A stretch of DNA of 47,997 bases, taken from positions 1 to 47,997 of the forward strand of contig JANJTQ010000244.1 in assembly GCA_024711005.1 (NCBI GenBank), in the 5' to 3' direction. Within the stretch, counting starts at the first letter, position 1. Every line of letters starts with the position of its first letter. The DNA comes from Opitutaceae bacterium (GTDB lineage Bacteria; Verrucomicrobiota; Verrucomicrobiia; Opitutales; Opitutaceae). Of this stretch, positions 25,110 through 35,452 are shown piece by piece. Both the position numbers and the translations under genes were made by a program. The notes under the pieces are model-generated. The model ran no database searches, was not told the origin of the DNA, and saw only the letters and a list, made by a program, of their open reading frames with translations.

Positions 25110-27266
25110 TCAATCCTGCGTACCGTAGTATTTTTTGTAACTCCGGTAGTAACGGTAGTTGGAGTAGTACTCAATGCGGCGGGGCGAGAGGCCATTGAGT
25201 ACGACGCCGAGAAGCTCATTCTTTCCAGATCGTAATGCCTTTATATACAATCGAATATGTTTTCGGTAGGCGCGGTTAAAACGGCACACGTAAATCACCT
25301 CGTCCACGCGTTCGGCGATCAGCAGCGAGTCCGTGACTGCCCCCAAGGGCGGCGAATCGACGACGATCAGGTCGTAATGCTTTTTGAGCTTTTCGAGCAG
25401 TTGTCCGAAGGACGGGCTCTCAAGCAACTGGGTGGGCGTCTTGGACCGTCCGCCCGAACTCAGCAGTGAAATGTTTTCTCCGATCTGGGTGATCCCGAGA
25501 TAGGGATCACCGACGAGGTCGCCGTCCAAGCTGGCGCCGTTTTCGAACCAACTGATGAGCCCGACCTCGTTGGTGTTGTCGAAGTGGCGATGAAGCATCG
25601 GGCGGCGGAGATCGCAGTCGACAAGGAGCACCCGTTTGCCGTGGCGGGCGAAGCTGCCGGCAAGATTACTGGAGACGAGCGTCTTGCCCTCGCCGGGGAT
25701 CGTGCTCGTGACCAGGATCGACTTGGGGAAATCGAGTTTGGAGTGAATCTTGACGGAGCTGTAGACGCTCAAGAACGGCTCCACTCCCGGGGCGTTCTTG
25801 TTTTCAAGGACGAGTTTGTATTTGTCGGTATCCTTGATCGACGAAAGGTCGGGAATGATGCCGAGAAGATTGGCGCCGATGAAGTGCTCGATATCCCACG
25901 CGCTCTTGATGCGGTCGTCGATGAAGCTAAGACCGATGGCAACGCCGAAGAAAACGAGCAGGCCCACGCCGATCGCGGTTTGGGTGATCCGGCGAATATC
26001 GGGGGTGTAGGGAGAGGCGGGGATTTGCGCGAGGTCGAGAGGCCGGACGGGGATCTTCTCGAGATACTTGCTCGTGGTGGCCTGGGTGTGGCGGTCGAGG
26101 ATCTCGGAGTAGCTTTTTTTCACCGATTCGGCATTTTGTTCCAAAGTGCGATACTCGATGGAAAGATCACGGAGACGGAGCTGTTCTTTTTCTTGAGTGG
26201 CGTATTCCTGTTCGAGGGTTTTCTCGTTGGCCAAGGCGCGTTCCAAGCTGGTCTTTAGATCGGCGATCGCGAGGCGAATGGCCAAATCGAGCTGTTTGTT
26301 CGCAACGGCGATGGCGTTGACCACGTTGATCATCTTCGGGTGAAGCTCGAGGTAGCGCTCGGAGAGAAGCGCCTGATCGCGCTTCAAGGTCTCAAGCTGC
26401 CGGGTGAGGTCGGGCACGGATCCATAATTGGCGATCGAGGTGATTTCGAGGAGGTTGCGGTTGTCGGCGCGGTAACGCTCGACGAGGTTGAACTGCTCCT
26501 CGACGGCCAGCCGTTCAAGGCGGGCGTTTTGCAGTGCGGCGTTGACCGACGTGAGTCGGGCCTGGGCGATATTCGTGCTGTTATCGAGCGACACCAGATT
26601 CTGGGCGCGCATGTAGTCCTGCAAACGTTGCTCGGCGATGCGGGCCTCCTCCATCAGCTGTTTTGAGCGGTCGTGGAGGTACTTGACGGCGGAATCGTGG
26701 CTTCCGCTTACATTCTCAAGAAGGCTGTCGATGAATTGTTCGATATAGCGGTTGGCGAGGAGTGCCGCGGCCTCCGGGTCGCGGTGCGACACGCTGACGC
26801 TGATCAGAAAGGTGCTGCGGATGGACTGGACGGACATCGTTCCCATATCGACTCCGACGGGCGGGGTGGCGCCGGGAGGGAGGTCTTTGAGATAAGGGCG
26901 CTGGAGGATCTGACGTTCCTGCGGAGTGAGGGATTCCTGCACGCGGTTGCGCATCTTGGCGCTCGCGATCACCTGCAGATAGGTGTTGAGTTCAATGTCG
27001 CTATTGATGCCCGTATCGATGATGTCCGGGCTGGTGACGACCTTCTCCGGTTTTTCGATCTGCAGGGTGGCCGCGCTGCGATAAAGCGGCACGGCGCGAG
27101 ACTGGTAGTAGATCATGCCGATCGAGATGATCAGCGCGAGCGGGAGGGCGATCCACAGGCGTTCGCGCACGATTACATAGTAGTCACGCAACGTGCGATG
27201 CTCGACCGTGTCTTCTTCCCGGCCGGCAACCTTCTGGTTCGGCGGAGGCATTTGAACCGCGGGCAT
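25110..27266 (-). CDS. Wzc-like polysaccharide co-polymerase and BY-tyrosine kinase
   Basis: The 718-residue inner-membrane protein has a Wzz-type chain-length domain. This includes a membrane segment at about residues 40-60, a large periplasmic part with coiled-coil helices, and a second segment near residue 430. A cytoplasmic tyrosine-kinase domain follows. The kinase has Walker A TSTIPGEGKT, Walker A' VLLVDCDLRRP and Walker B LIVVDSPPLG. The tail holds eight tyrosines in its last 20 residues (YYSNYRYYRSYKKYYG pattern), the autophosphorylation cluster of BY-kinases. It controls polymer length and export with the Wza-like protein encoded just upstream. ATG 27266 was chosen because an upstream ATG at 27317 would overlap the Wza-like gene. 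No low-molecular-weight phosphatase gene is nearby. Confidence 0.92.
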   Translation of the reverse strand: MPAVQMPPPNQKVAGREEDTVEHRTLRDYYVIVRERLWIALPLALIISIGMIYYQSRAVPLYRSAATLQIEKPEKVVTSPDIIDTGINSDIELNTYLQVIASAKMRNRVQESLTPQERQILQRPYLKDLPPGATPPVGVDMGTMSVQSIRSTFLISVSVSHRDPEAAALLANRYIEQFIDSLLENVSGSHDSAVKYLHDRSKQLMEEARIAEQRLQDYMRAQNLVSLDNSTNIAQARLTSVNAALQNARLERLAVEEQFNLVERYRADNRNLLEITSIANYGSVPDLTRQLETLKRDQALLSERYLELHPKMINVVNAIAVANKQLDLAIRLAIADLKTSLERALANEKTLEQEYATQEKEQLRLRDLSIEYRTLEQNAESVKKSYSEILDRHTQATTSKYLEKIPVRPLDLAQIPASPYTPDIRRITQTAIGVGLLVFFGVAIGLSFIDDRIKSAWDIEHFIGANLLGIIPDLSSIKDTDKYKLVLENKNAPGVEPFLSVYSSVKIHSKLDFPKSILVTSTIPGEGKTLVSSNLAGSFARHGKRVLLVDCDLRRPMLHRHFDNTNEVGLISWFENGASLDGDLVGDPYLGITQIGENISLLSSGGRSKTPTQLLESPSFGQLLEKLKKHYDLIVVDSPPLGAVTDSLLIAERVDEVIYVCRFNRAYRKHIRLYIKALRSGKNELLGVVLNGLSPRRIEYYSNYRYYRSYKKYYGTQD

Positions 27267-27273
27267 GATGTGC

Positions 27274-27891
27274 TTAGATGATGCGCTCGGGAACGAAGAC
27301 GATGTCTCCGGGTTCAAGCATGAGTGAATTGTCGCTGATATTCGCCCGGTCTTTGCCTTTCAGGAGGCTGTCGACGTCGATCGTGAAGACCTGCTTTTTG
27401 CCATCGGGGGAAACGCGGGTGACGTTTACAGCGGTACCTTTGGCCGTATCGCTAAAACCGCCGGCGCGGGTCACCAGTTCAAGCACGGTCATCGACGTTT
27501 CAATGGGCAGCGGGTAGCGGCCGGGGGAGCGGACCTGGCCTTGAATCGAAACCTCGCGCGCGGCATAGGCCTCGACATTGATCGTGACTTGGGGATTGCG
27601 CAGGTAACGACCGTCACGGTAAGCGGTCTCCACCGCCTTTTGCGCTTCGCTGATAGTGAGGCCGACGACGCGAACCTCGCTGACCAAGGGGAGGTTGATG
27701 TTCCCCTTTGCGTCCACGCGCGACATCGTACGCAGGTCATCCTCTTGGTAAATGTCGACACGCAGGAGATCCGTCAGCGTGATTTTGTAGGCGAGCGAAG
27801 GCTGGACGGCCGGAGCGGGGGTTTGGGCTTGGAGGGCGAGGACCGAGATGATTATCCCGAGAAATAGGCGAGAGAGAATGCACTTGGTCAT
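27274..27891 (-). CDS. Wza-type polysaccharide export protein
   Basis: The 205-residue protein has a signal peptide at about residues 1-22, a polysaccharide-export (PES) domain starting YKITLTDLLRVDIYQEDDL, and a SLBB domain with VSIQGQVRSPGRYPL and VLELVTRAGGFSDTA. It lacks the long C-terminal helix of E. coli Wza, so it is a short type. I see no lipobox Cys at the expected place (the Cys at residue 4 is too early). It acts as the outer-membrane or periplasmic exit channel partner of the Wzc-like kinase, which starts eight bases downstream. The ATG at 27891 lies after the stop of the barrel gene. Confidence 0.9.
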   Translation of the reverse strand: MTKCILSRLFLGIIISVLALQAQTPAPAVQPSLAYKITLTDLLRVDIYQEDDLRTMSRVDAKGNINLPLVSEVRVVGLTISEAQKAVETAYRDGRYLRNPQVTINVEAYAAREVSIQGQVRSPGRYPLPIETSMTVLELVTRAGGFSDTAKGTAVNVTRVSPDGKKQVFTIDVDSLLKGKDRANISDNSLMLEPGDIVFVPERII

Positions 27892-27901
27892 GGACGGGGC
27901 G

Positions 27902-29038
27902 TTACCAGCGGGACGTAAGATTAAGGGTGACCGAGTGACGATCAAAACCTGACGCGGAGCGGTTCGACCAGTTTTCAAAATAGCTGTAGGTGAGGGAAGC
28001 CTTGAAATGATCGTTGAGCGTATAATTCACACCTGCACTCCACGTGAAATAACGGTCTTCACGACCGTTATCGGAGCCGTCGATGAAGTCGCTTTGGCCC
28101 GCACCGATGCCGGCGTAAAGCGACCAACGCCCGGGAAATGCGTATTGGGCGTCGAGATTGACGCCGAGGGTATCGACACTCGATTCGGTCGCCGTCGTGC
28201 TGAAATCCTTGTCGATCGTGCCCGTAAGTGAAAATCGCTTGCTGACATCCCACGTGGTCGACGCGCTCGCGGTGAAACTACCGTGGCTCTCACCGGTGGC
28301 GTCATTCTCGCGCACCTGATAGCCGGCGCGGACGACACCGTGGAGTTTGGCGAGGATTCTGCCGGAGACGCCGGCGGTGAATGCATGGTCGACGGTCTGG
28401 CCGCCCGACGACGTATCGCTGATTCGGATACGATATCCGCCGACAAGATCGCGCTTGGACGTGTAGGCGTAGAAAAGGTCCGTGCTGGCCGTGTAGGTGG
28501 ACAGGTCGACCAGTCCCGAGGAGTTGTCCACATAATCCACCCGGCCGTAAGCAAGCGACCCGGCGAAGCTGTATCGGGTGATCACCGGGTATTTCCAGTT
28601 CAAGCCGGTGTTATAGTTCCACGATTCGGTACGTAGATTAACGTAGGGATCGGCCTGGCTTTGGCGACTGACGCCGAGCGTCAGGGAGCCGGTCGTGCGT
28701 CCGGCGCCTTTGACGAATTCAAGATTGAGTGAAGGGTTGGAAAAATCCTCGGAGGTGTTCGAGGCGAAGCTTCCCAGATTCCAAGCCAGGGTGCCATTGA
28801 CGCTGATCAGGCCTGCGTGACGAAGGTACTCAAGGGCGAGGCTGGCGTTGGTGAAGATATCGTCTTCGCCTGTGTCGTCCGCGAAAATATTCGAGTCGTA
28901 CCCGATGGAAACGCTCGCGGTGGCGAAAAGTTGGTCTCGTCCCTCGTTGAGTTGGAACAGTGCGAGCGCCGGGAGCGACGAGAGTTGAAGGAGAGTGCCG
29001 CCCGTTGCCAGCCAGCGCAAAGAAATCCTTGGTCCCAT
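27902..29038 (-). CDS. Outer-membrane beta-barrel protein of the export group
   Basis: The 378-residue protein has a signal peptide (about residues 1-27), a VSIGYDSNIFAD segment common in outer-membrane proteins of exopolysaccharide loci, and repeated alternating hydrophobic and aromatic strands throughout. It ends in NLTSRW, an aromatic C-terminus that suits BamA-dependent insertion. It probably forms a barrel of 14-18 strands. The role in polysaccharide export is inferred from its place between a FecR-domain protein and the Wza-like gene (10-base gap). No catalytic motif is visible. Confidence 0.82.
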   Translation of the reverse strand: MGPRISLRWLATGGTLLQLSSLPALALFQLNEGRDQLFATASVSIGYDSNIFADDTGEDDIFTNASLALEYLRHAGLISVNGTLAWNLGSFASNTSEDFSNPSLNLEFVKGAGRTTGSLTLGVSRQSQADPYVNLRTESWNYNTGLNWKYPVITRYSFAGSLAYGRVDYVDNSSGLVDLSTYTASTDLFYAYTSKRDLVGGYRIRISDTSSGGQTVDHAFTAGVSGRILAKLHGVVRAGYQVRENDATGESHGSFTASASTTWDVSKRFSLTGTIDKDFSTTATESSVDTLGVNLDAQYAFPGRWSLYAGIGAGQSDFIDGSDNGREDRYFTWSAGVNYTLNDHFKASLTYSYFENWSNRSASGFDRHSVTLNLTSRW

Positions 29039-29073
29039 GATGATGGTGTCGGTGAGTCGCGGTTGCGACGCGC

Positions 29074-29925
29074 TTACGGCTTGGCCGGCGCCGGGATGTT
29101 GTAAGGACTGATGGTGATCTGCGGATCGATAGTGCCCGGCAACACCTCCACCGGAACAATCGTGGGCTCGGCATCCGGGGTTGCATCCTGGGTGACATTG
29201 AAATGAACGGTTTTGCGGGCCATGCAGGCGATGGACACCTTGTCGACGAGACGCTTCATATCATCCTTGGGAATCGGCCGAATCGTGATGGTCGGAGGTT
29301 CAGAATTGGAGCTTCGGGTGATGATCGCCTGCTGACCCGGGACGAGCGGCTGGCCGCCGGTCATCGGTTCGCCGTGGACGGTGACGTCGCCCTCGATCAA
29401 GGACACGACCGTCCGGGCGTCGTTGGTTTCGATCACCACTTTGCGACCGCGGATGGTTACGCTGCCGTGGCGGGTGGAGTAGATCATGGTGCTGCCGGCC
29501 ACCATCTTGCTGGTGCAAAGACTCACATCTCCGCGCGGGAGGAACGCGGCGGTTTGGGACACGGACGGTTCGATATCCAAGTCGGTGCGATCCGGCGCAA
29601 AAGGCTCTTGTATGAAACGGCGTATTTCCAAGCGTGACTCGGGACCGAACGCGAGGCCTGTGCCATTGGAGAGGACGATCGAATTGTTGGATTCGGGCGC
29701 GGTTTCGATCACCACTCCCTCGGCCGTGTAAGCCGACTGCTCGACGAGATCCTCGATTTTTCCGCCGACGGTGATCGAGGCGAGACCCTCGATATCAGCC
29801 ACATAAAGTTTACTCGTCGGATTCTCGCGCCGCGCGTCCGAGGCATGGGAGAGGGATGCGAGGGCAACGGCCGCAAAGCAAAAAAACGATGCGACCCGTG
29901 AATGTGGATGCGTAAGTAAGCTCAT
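29074..29925 (-). CDS. FecR-domain periplasmic protein
   Basis: The 283-residue protein begins with a signal peptide (about residues 1-28, ending HASDA). A FecR-like beta domain follows: SAYTAEGVVIETAPESNNSIV and LAFGPESRLEIRRF, then GSVTIRGRKVVIETNDARTVVSLIEGDV and GQPLVPGQQAIITR. Unlike sigma-factor regulators of the FecR family it has no visible transmembrane helix after the N-terminus and no sigma factor gene is adjacent, so it is more likely a structural or carbohydrate-associated FecR-domain protein. It is the first gene of the export group. ATG 29925 precedes the signal peptide. An ATG further up at 29991 adds a non-signal-like extension. Confidence 0.8.
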   Translation of the reverse strand: MSLLTHPHSRVASFFCFAAVALASLSHASDARRENPTSKLYVADIEGLASITVGGKIEDLVEQSAYTAEGVVIETAPESNNSIVLSNGTGLAFGPESRLEIRRFIQEPFAPDRTDLDIEPSVSQTAAFLPRGDVSLCTSKMVAGSTMIYSTRHGSVTIRGRKVVIETNDARTVVSLIEGDVTVHGEPMTGGQPLVPGQQAIITRSSNSEPPTITIRPIPKDDMKRLVDKVSIACMARKTVHFNVTQDATPDAEPTIVPVEVLPGTIDPQITISPYNIPAPAKP

Positions 29926-30063
29926 GGCTGGGGGAAAACCGGATTTTATCGGCACGATCTTCTTGGGAAACATCCGATTTAAAAGATCCAATGTTCCCCA
30001 TGAAGCACATGCCTGAATAGGCCTAGGGGTTAAACCCCAGCTTGAGAAGACTTTTTCGATTAT

Positions 30064-32667
30064 TTATTCGACGACGATGTTAAGGATCTTTCCGGGCACG
30101 AACACGATGCGTTTAATTGTTTTGCCGACAACGAACGGGGCGCTGTCCGTGTTGGCTTGGGCAAGTTGCAGCACCGCGTCTTGGCTGCCGCCCACCGGCA
30201 CGAGCAGTTCGGCGCGCTTTTTCCCGTTCACCTGAACGATGACTTTTTGTTCGGTGGCGACGAGTTTCGCGGGATCGTAGGCAGGCCAGGGGGCGTGCTG
30301 AATGGAGTCGGTTGCACCCAATCGAGCCCACAGCTCTTCGGTGATGTGCGGGGCGAAGGGGGCGAGCACTTGAATGAACTGACGCACCGTGGCGCGGCTG
30401 ACCCGCTCGGTTTTCTGCAGCGCATTCGCGAAGATCATCATCTGCGAGATCGCGGTGTTGAGGCGCAGGTTCTCGATGTCCTCGCCGACCTTCTTGATGG
30501 TTTCGTGGAGAAGTTTGACCAGTTCGGCTGAATCGACCGACGCGTCATCGACGATCTTCGGGTTGATTTCACCTTCACGGCCGACGCATTCGCGCCAGAC
30601 CTTTTGGAGGAAGCGGAAGACACCCTCGATTTGAGACATGCTCCAGGGCTTCATCGCCTCGAGCGGACCGAGGAACATCAGATAAAGACGCAGCGTATCG
30701 GTGCCGTGCGAGGCGATGATCGTGTCGGGGCTCACGACGTTGCCGCGGCTCTTGGACATTTTTTCGCCGTCCTCGCCGAGGATGATGCCTTGATGAAACA
30801 GTTTGGTGAAGGGCTCCGATTGCGGAACGACGCCGAGATCGAAAAGGACCTTGTGCCAGAAACGCGCGTAGAGGAGGTGCAGCACCGCGTGTTCCGCGCC
30901 ACCGACGTAGAGATCGGGAACCCCCCAGTAGGCGAGCAGCTTCGGATCGGCAAATGCCTGGTCGTTTTTCGGATCGAGGAAACGCAGATAGTACCAGCAC
31001 GAGCCGGCCCACTGCGGCATGGTGTTGGTCTCGCGACGTGCGCGAATCCAGCCTTCGCCCGCGGGCTTGGATCGCGATGCGGGCACGGCTTCGCCGGTCG
31101 TGTAGTTGACCCAGATTTCGAGCCATTCGGTGACATTGGCGAGAGGGCTCTCGCCGTTGCCGCTGGGCAGGTAGGACTCGACGTCGGGCAGGGTGAGCGG
31201 GAGTGCGGCGGCGGGCAGCGGCAGCGCAAACCAAGTCGCGTCGGTCGTCGTGTCGTGGTAGGTGACCGGCTCGGGCGGCAGATCGGCGGCGCGTGCGGTG
31301 GCGGCCTGGCGGTAGTCGGCTTCGGTCACCCAGAGAACGGGGAACGGCTCACCCCAATAACGCTGACGCGAGAAGAGCCAGTCGCGGAGCTTGTAGTTGA
31401 CGGTGGCTTTGCCACGGCCCCGGGCGGCCAGATCGGCGGTGAGCTTTTGCTTCGCTTCGGCCCACGGCAGGCCGGTGTACTCCTCGGAGTGCACGAGTTT
31501 GCCATCACCGGTGTAGGGCAATTTGGCCGAGTCGCTTCCGTTGGTGGCCTTGTCGTCGTGATCGGGCTCGATCACCTGGATGATGGGCAACTGGTATTGT
31601 TGCGCGAATTCGTAGTCGCGTTCGTCGTGCGCGGGCACGGCCATGATCGCGCCGGTGCCGTAGCCCATCAGCACGTAGTCGGCGATCCAGACGGGGACGC
31701 GGGCGCCGTTGGCGGGATTGATGGCGAAGGAACCGGTGAAGACGCCGCTCTTGTCCTTGGCGAGATCGGTGCGCTCGAGGTCGCTCTTGCCGGCGGCCTT
31801 CTTTTTGTAGGCCTCGACGGCGTCGCGTTGCGCGGGCGTGGTGAGGGCGTTGGCGAGCGGGTGCTCGGGCGCGATCACCATATAGGTAACTCCGAATACG
31901 GTGTCGGGGCGGGTCGTGAAGACCTTGAGGTCACCGAGGCTTTCCTGCTCCAGTTTGAAGAGCAGTTCGGCGCCTTCGCTGCGGCCAATCCAAGCTTCCT
32001 GCATGCGCTTGGTGGACTCGGGCCAGTCGACATCCTTCAAATCGGCGAGCAGGCGCTCGGCATACGCTGTGATGCGGAGAACCCACTGGCGAAGGTTGCG
32101 ACGTTCGACGGGAAAGCCGCCGACCTCGGACTTGCCATCCACGATCTCTTCGTTGGCGAGCACGGTGCGGAGCTCCGGGCACCACCACACCGGACGCTCA
32201 TCGACGTAGGCCAGACCCTTTTTGAAGAGCTGGAGGAAGATCCACTGCGTCCACTTGAAATACTTCGGATCGGTCGTGTCGATTTCGCGCTCCCAGTCGT
32301 AGGAAAACCCGAGGGCTTTGATCTGACGACGAAAGTTGACGATGTTGTTTTGCGTGTTGGAGGCGGGGTGGGTGCCGGTCTTCACCGCATGCTGCTCGGC
32401 GGGCAGGCCGAACGCATCCCAGCCGATGGGATGGAGAACGTTAAAACCCTTCGCGCGTTTGTAGCGGGCGATGATATCCGTGGCCGTGTAGCCCTCCGGA
32501 TGACCGATGTGCAGGCCCGCCCCGGACGGGTAGGGGAACATATCGAGCACGTAGTATTTCGGCTTCGACGTGTCGTTTTCCGTGCGGAAGGAATGATTGT
32601 TTTCCCAGAAGGTTTGCCAATGCGGCTCGATCTGGAGAAAGTCGTAATCTTTGCAATGCGTTGCCAT
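30064..32667 (-). CDS. leuS: Leucyl-tRNA synthetase
   Basis: The 867-residue class I synthetase has the HIGH-type motif [13 protein letters not shown] near residue 53, the editing (CP1) domain with [21 protein letters not shown], the leucyl-specific WVNY region, and KMSKS in [12 protein letters not shown]. An anticodon-binding domain and C-terminal extension complete it. Length and order match bacterial LeuRS. It charges tRNA-Leu and edits mischarged products. Its start codon lies three bases from the start codon of the divergent htrA gene. Confidence 0.98.
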   Translation of the reverse strand: MATHCKDYDFLQIEPHWQTFWENNHSFRTENDTSKPKYYVLDMFPYPSGAGLHIGHPEGYTATDIIARYKRAKGFNVLHPIGWDAFGLPAEQHAVKTGTHPASNTQNNIVNFRRQIKALGFSYDWEREIDTTDPKYFKWTQWIFLQLFKKGLAYVDERPVWWCPELRTVLANEEIVDGKSEVGGFPVERRNLRQWVLRITAYAERLLADLKDVDWPESTKRMQEAWIGRSEGAELLFKLEQESLGDLKVFTTRPDTVFGVTYMVIAPEHPLANALTTPAQRDAVEAYKKKAAGKSDLERTDLAKDKSGVFTGSFAINPANGARVPVWIADYVLMGYGTGAIMAVPAHDERDYEFAQQYQLPIIQVIEPDHDDKATNGSDSAKLPYTGDGKLVHSEEYTGLPWAEAKQKLTADLAARGRGKATVNYKLRDWLFSRQRYWGEPFPVLWVTEADYRQAATARAADLPPEPVTYHDTTTDATWFALPLPAAALPLTLPDVESYLPSGNGESPLANVTEWLEIWVNYTTGEAVPASRSKPAGEGWIRARRETNTMPQWAGSCWYYLRFLDPKNDQAFADPKLLAYWGVPDLYVGGAEHAVLHLLYARFWHKVLFDLGVVPQSEPFTKLFHQGIILGEDGEKMSKSRGNVVSPDTIIASHGTDTLRLYLMFLGPLEAMKPWSMSQIEGVFRFLQKVWRECVGREGEINPKIVDDASVDSAELVKLLHETIKKVGEDIENLRLNTAISQMMIFANALQKTERVSRATVRQFIQVLAPFAPHITEELWARLGATDSIQHAPWPAYDPAKLVATEQKVIVQVNGKKRAELLVPVGGSQDAVLQLAQANTDSAPFVVGKTIKRIVFVPGKILNIVVE

Positions 32668-32670
32668 CGG

Positions 32671-34041
32671 ATGAAACCCGCCACCCTGAAGGATTCCCCC
32701 TCGTCGTCAATCACACGAAAAATCGCCGTGCTGGCTGTCGCGTTTTTCGCGGCCGTTCTGGCCGCCGACGCCGCGGTTTCCCGCGGATTCAGCCATTTGC
32801 TGGATGCGGTCGTCCGCATCGACGTGCGCGAAGAGTCCTTCGACACCGGTGCACGGCGGTTCACGGCCGGCATCGGTTCCGGCGTGATCGTATCGGCCGA
32901 CGGCCTGATTTTAACGAATGCCCACGTCGCCAGTCCGCGCGCGGTCGAGTTGTCCGTCACGCTCGCGAGCTTGGAACGGGTCAACGCGACACTCGTCGGA
33001 TGGGATCACTGGACCGACCTCGCCTTGTTGCGAATCGATCTGGCGGATGTGAAACGTCGGGGCCTTACGTTTACTCACGCTAAGTTTGCCGATTCGGACA
33101 CCCTGTTTCCGGGCCAGACGGTTTACGCGGTCGGCACGCCCCATGGTCTGACGCGCACGGTGACGCGCGGCATCATTTCAAACAATCGCCGTTATTTCGC
33201 CGATAACCGGGGCGTAAAAGGCTACGAGACCGGCCTGTTCAACACCTGGCTGCAAACCGACGCCGCCATTAATCCCGGCAACTCCGGCGGCCCGCTGATC
33301 GATGAAAAAGGCCGCGTGGTCGGCATCAATTCGCGTGGCTATCTCGGCGCCGACAACCTCGCTTTTGCCATTCCCGCCAACATTGCGAAACGTGTCGTCG
33401 CGGACCTGAAAGGGGACGGTGAGATTGTTCGCAGCTACATCGGAATCGTGCCGGGCGCGCTGCTGGATCTGGAGAGCTTTTATTCGCTCAAGCAAAACAC
33501 CGGGCTGCTCATCAACAGCGTCGATCCTGGCTCGCCCGCCGCCCGGGCCGGACTGCGCGGCGGTGATATCGTCCTTTCGATTAACGGCACGCCCGTGGAC
33601 GGCCGTTTTCCCGAACAATTGCCGCCGCTTCTCAACATCATCGCCAGTCTCCCGGTGGGTTCGACGGTCGATCTCGTCGTCAAGCGCGGCGAGCAAACCC
33701 TCACGCCCGCCATTGTGACGGAGAAGCTCGAAAGCCGTCAGGGCGAGGAGTGGGCGTTTGAGAAATGGGGCCTGACGGTGCGCAAGGTGTCACGCGCCTA
33801 CGCCCGCGAAAATCAACTTGATGACGACACCGGTCTGTTGGTCATCGGAGTGCAGCCCGGATTTCCCGCCGCCGTCGCGGGACTGAGCCCCGGCTACATC
33901 ATCACCAAGATTAATCAGGAGCGCATCACCTCGCTGGACGTTGCCAAGACCCTGCACGCCGCCTTCGTTGAGAAACCCGCGCCGACACTCATCGAGGCGG
34001 AAATCCATCGCCGCGTGTCCCTCTACATTCTCAAACCATGA
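32671..34041 (+). CDS. HtrA/Deg-family serine protease with two PDZ domains
   Basis: The 456-residue protein has a signal peptide or anchor (about residues 14-34) and a trypsin-like domain with an intact triad: His85 in LTNAHV, Asp116 in TDLALL and Ser205 in NPGNSGGPL. Two PDZ domains follow (about 255-345 and 360-450). Such proteases degrade or refold damaged envelope proteins. The stop overlaps the start of the next gene (ATGA at 34038), which encodes a related but inactive protein. The open frame runs far upstream antisense to leuS, but the ATG at 32671 is the only start that provides a normal signal sequence. Confidence 0.92.
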   Translation: MKPATLKDSPSSSITRKIAVLAVAFFAAVLAADAAVSRGFSHLLDAVVRIDVREESFDTGARRFTAGIGSGVIVSADGLILTNAHVASPRAVELSVTLASLERVNATLVGWDHWTDLALLRIDLADVKRRGLTFTHAKFADSDTLFPGQTVYAVGTPHGLTRTVTRGIISNNRRYFADNRGVKGYETGLFNTWLQTDAAINPGNSGGPLIDEKGRVVGINSRGYLGADNLAFAIPANIAKRVVADLKGDGEIVRSYIGIVPGALLDLESFYSLKQNTGLLINSVDPGSPAARAGLRGGDIVLSINGTPVDGRFPEQLPPLLNIIASLPVGSTVDLVVKRGEQTLTPAIVTEKLESRQGEEWAFEKWGLTVRKVSRAYARENQLDDDTGLLVIGVQPGFPAAVAGLSPGYIITKINQERITSLDVAKTLHAAFVEKPAPTLIEAEIHRRVSLYILKP

Positions 34042-35447
34042 AGAAGATCCTTCGATTCAGTCTCCTGCTCGTTGCCCTCGCGATGCTTCCTGTCATGGCG
34101 GTTCGTGCGGCCGACGAGATCCCTGTCCTTTTCAAGGCGCGTGTGAAATCGGTCGTCGCCGTGGAGTTTTTCACCGAGAGCGAACTCGATCGGCGCCCGA
34201 CGGTGGTCTCCGCGCTGGTCGCCGATGCGGCGGGCACGCTCGTGCTGCCGCCCGGGGCGATCAACAGCTACGTGCCGCCCGCCAAGCTGAAGGATTTTCG
34301 TATTTATCTGCCGGGGAGGCCGGCAAGTGAGTATTCGTCTGGCGAATACCTGGGACAGGATCCGGTGAGCGGCTGGCACTTTGTCCGCATGGCGGAAAAA
34401 CTGCATGCCCACGTCACTCCTGTGACCGCGTTCGCCGCAAAGTCCGGCGGCATCGAACCGGCGTTGGGCGAGGAATTCTGGGGCATCGGCCTGCGGGGCA
34501 AGGACGAGGATTTCGCCCCTTATTTCATGGCGAGTCGCGTTTCGCATGTGCAGTCGCTGCCGGAGCGCACCGCGATCGCGCTGGCCGAGATCGCCGCTCC
34601 CGGTCTGCCGGTGTTCGATCGGGAAGGCGCGTTTGCCGGCATCGCCATCGGCGGCTTCGGACAGACGTTCGTGCAGTATTCGCGCAACGACCGCGGACTG
34701 CCGATCATGCTGCTCAACACGGACGAAAGCAGTGTGTTTCAACTCGCATCCGATGTCGCCCCGTGGCTCACCCGCGTGCCCGCCGATGTCTCGGGTCGTC
34801 CGATCAGCTGGCTCGGAGCCTACGGACTGCAACCCATGGACCCCGAGGTGGCGACGTTCCTCAAGCTCGGAGACCAGTCCGGTTGTGTCGTCAGCGAAGT
34901 GCTCGAAGGCAGTCCCGCCGAAGCGGCCGGGTTGAAGGACCGCGATATTATCCTGGAAATCGATGGTCAACCGCTGCCCCGTTTTAAGCCTGACCGTGTG
35001 GTGGTGACGTATTTTGACCGCGAACTCGGCAAGCGCCAACCGGGCGACACCCTCGCGCTGACCGTGCTGCGCGGCACCGAGCGGGTGGAACTCAAGGCGA
35101 CCTTGACGGATCAGCCGCGGTTGCTGCGCGAAGCCGAGCGCACCTACTTCGAAAAACTGGGCTTCACCGCGCGTGAATTCGTTTACGGCGACGGCGTGGT
35201 TCGCCGCGTAAAACTCGCCGGGCACAAGGGCGTGGTCGCGCATTTCGTCAAGAACAGCAGTCCCGCCGGGACCGCCGGTTTGCGAGTCGATGACTGGATC
35301 CTTGAAGTCGATGGCACCGAAGTGAAAACCTATGCGCAGGCCATTGAAAAACTGGCGGCGATCGAAGCGGACGCCAACCGTTCCGAGTTCGTCTTGTTGA
35401 TCAGCCGCAACGGCGAGACCGCCGTGCTTCGCGTCAAACTTAAGTAA
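34038..35447 (+). CDS. Catalytically inactive HtrA-like protein with two PDZ domains
   Basis: The 469-residue protein has a clear signal peptide (residues 1-24, ending VRAAD), a degenerate trypsin-like domain and two PDZ domains (about 250-345 and 375-465). Aligned by eye with the preceding HtrA, all three catalytic positions are lost. The TNAHV segment becomes LVLPPGAI (68-75), the TDLALL segment becomes SGWHFVRM, and GNSGGP is shortened to APGLP (187-191). The fold-supporting DREGAFAGIAIGG strand is kept. It cannot be a serine protease of this type and is more likely a scaffold, adaptor or regulator of its active neighbour, with which it is translationally coupled. Function is inference. 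Confidence 0.85.
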   Translation: MKKILRFSLLLVALAMLPVMAVRAADEIPVLFKARVKSVVAVEFFTESELDRRPTVVSALVADAAGTLVLPPGAINSYVPPAKLKDFRIYLPGRPASEYSSGEYLGQDPVSGWHFVRMAEKLHAHVTPVTAFAAKSGGIEPALGEEFWGIGLRGKDEDFAPYFMASRVSHVQSLPERTAIALAEIAAPGLPVFDREGAFAGIAIGGFGQTFVQYSRNDRGLPIMLLNTDESSVFQLASDVAPWLTRVPADVSGRPISWLGAYGLQPMDPEVATFLKLGDQSGCVVSEVLEGSPAEAAGLKDRDIILEIDGQPLPRFKPDRVVVTYFDRELGKRQPGDTLALTVLRGTERVELKATLTDQPRLLREAERTYFEKLGFTAREFVYGDGVVRRVKLAGHKGVVAHFVKNSSPAGTAGLRVDDWILEVDGTEVKTYAQAIEKLAAIEADANRSEFVLLISRNGETAVLRVKLK

Positions 35448-35452
35448 TCTCC

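Noticed and set aside
30026-30038. GGGGTTAAACCCC palindrome as the leuS terminator
   Set aside because: The hairpin has a one-base centre, so it would form a poor RNA loop, and no T run follows it on the leuS strand. It may be an operator, but nothing supports that.
30604-32670. Open frame of about 690 codons on the plus strand, antisense to leuS and in frame with htrA
   Set aside because: leuS is certain on the other strand. The antisense translation has no family features and reads as a shadow of GC-rich codon use.
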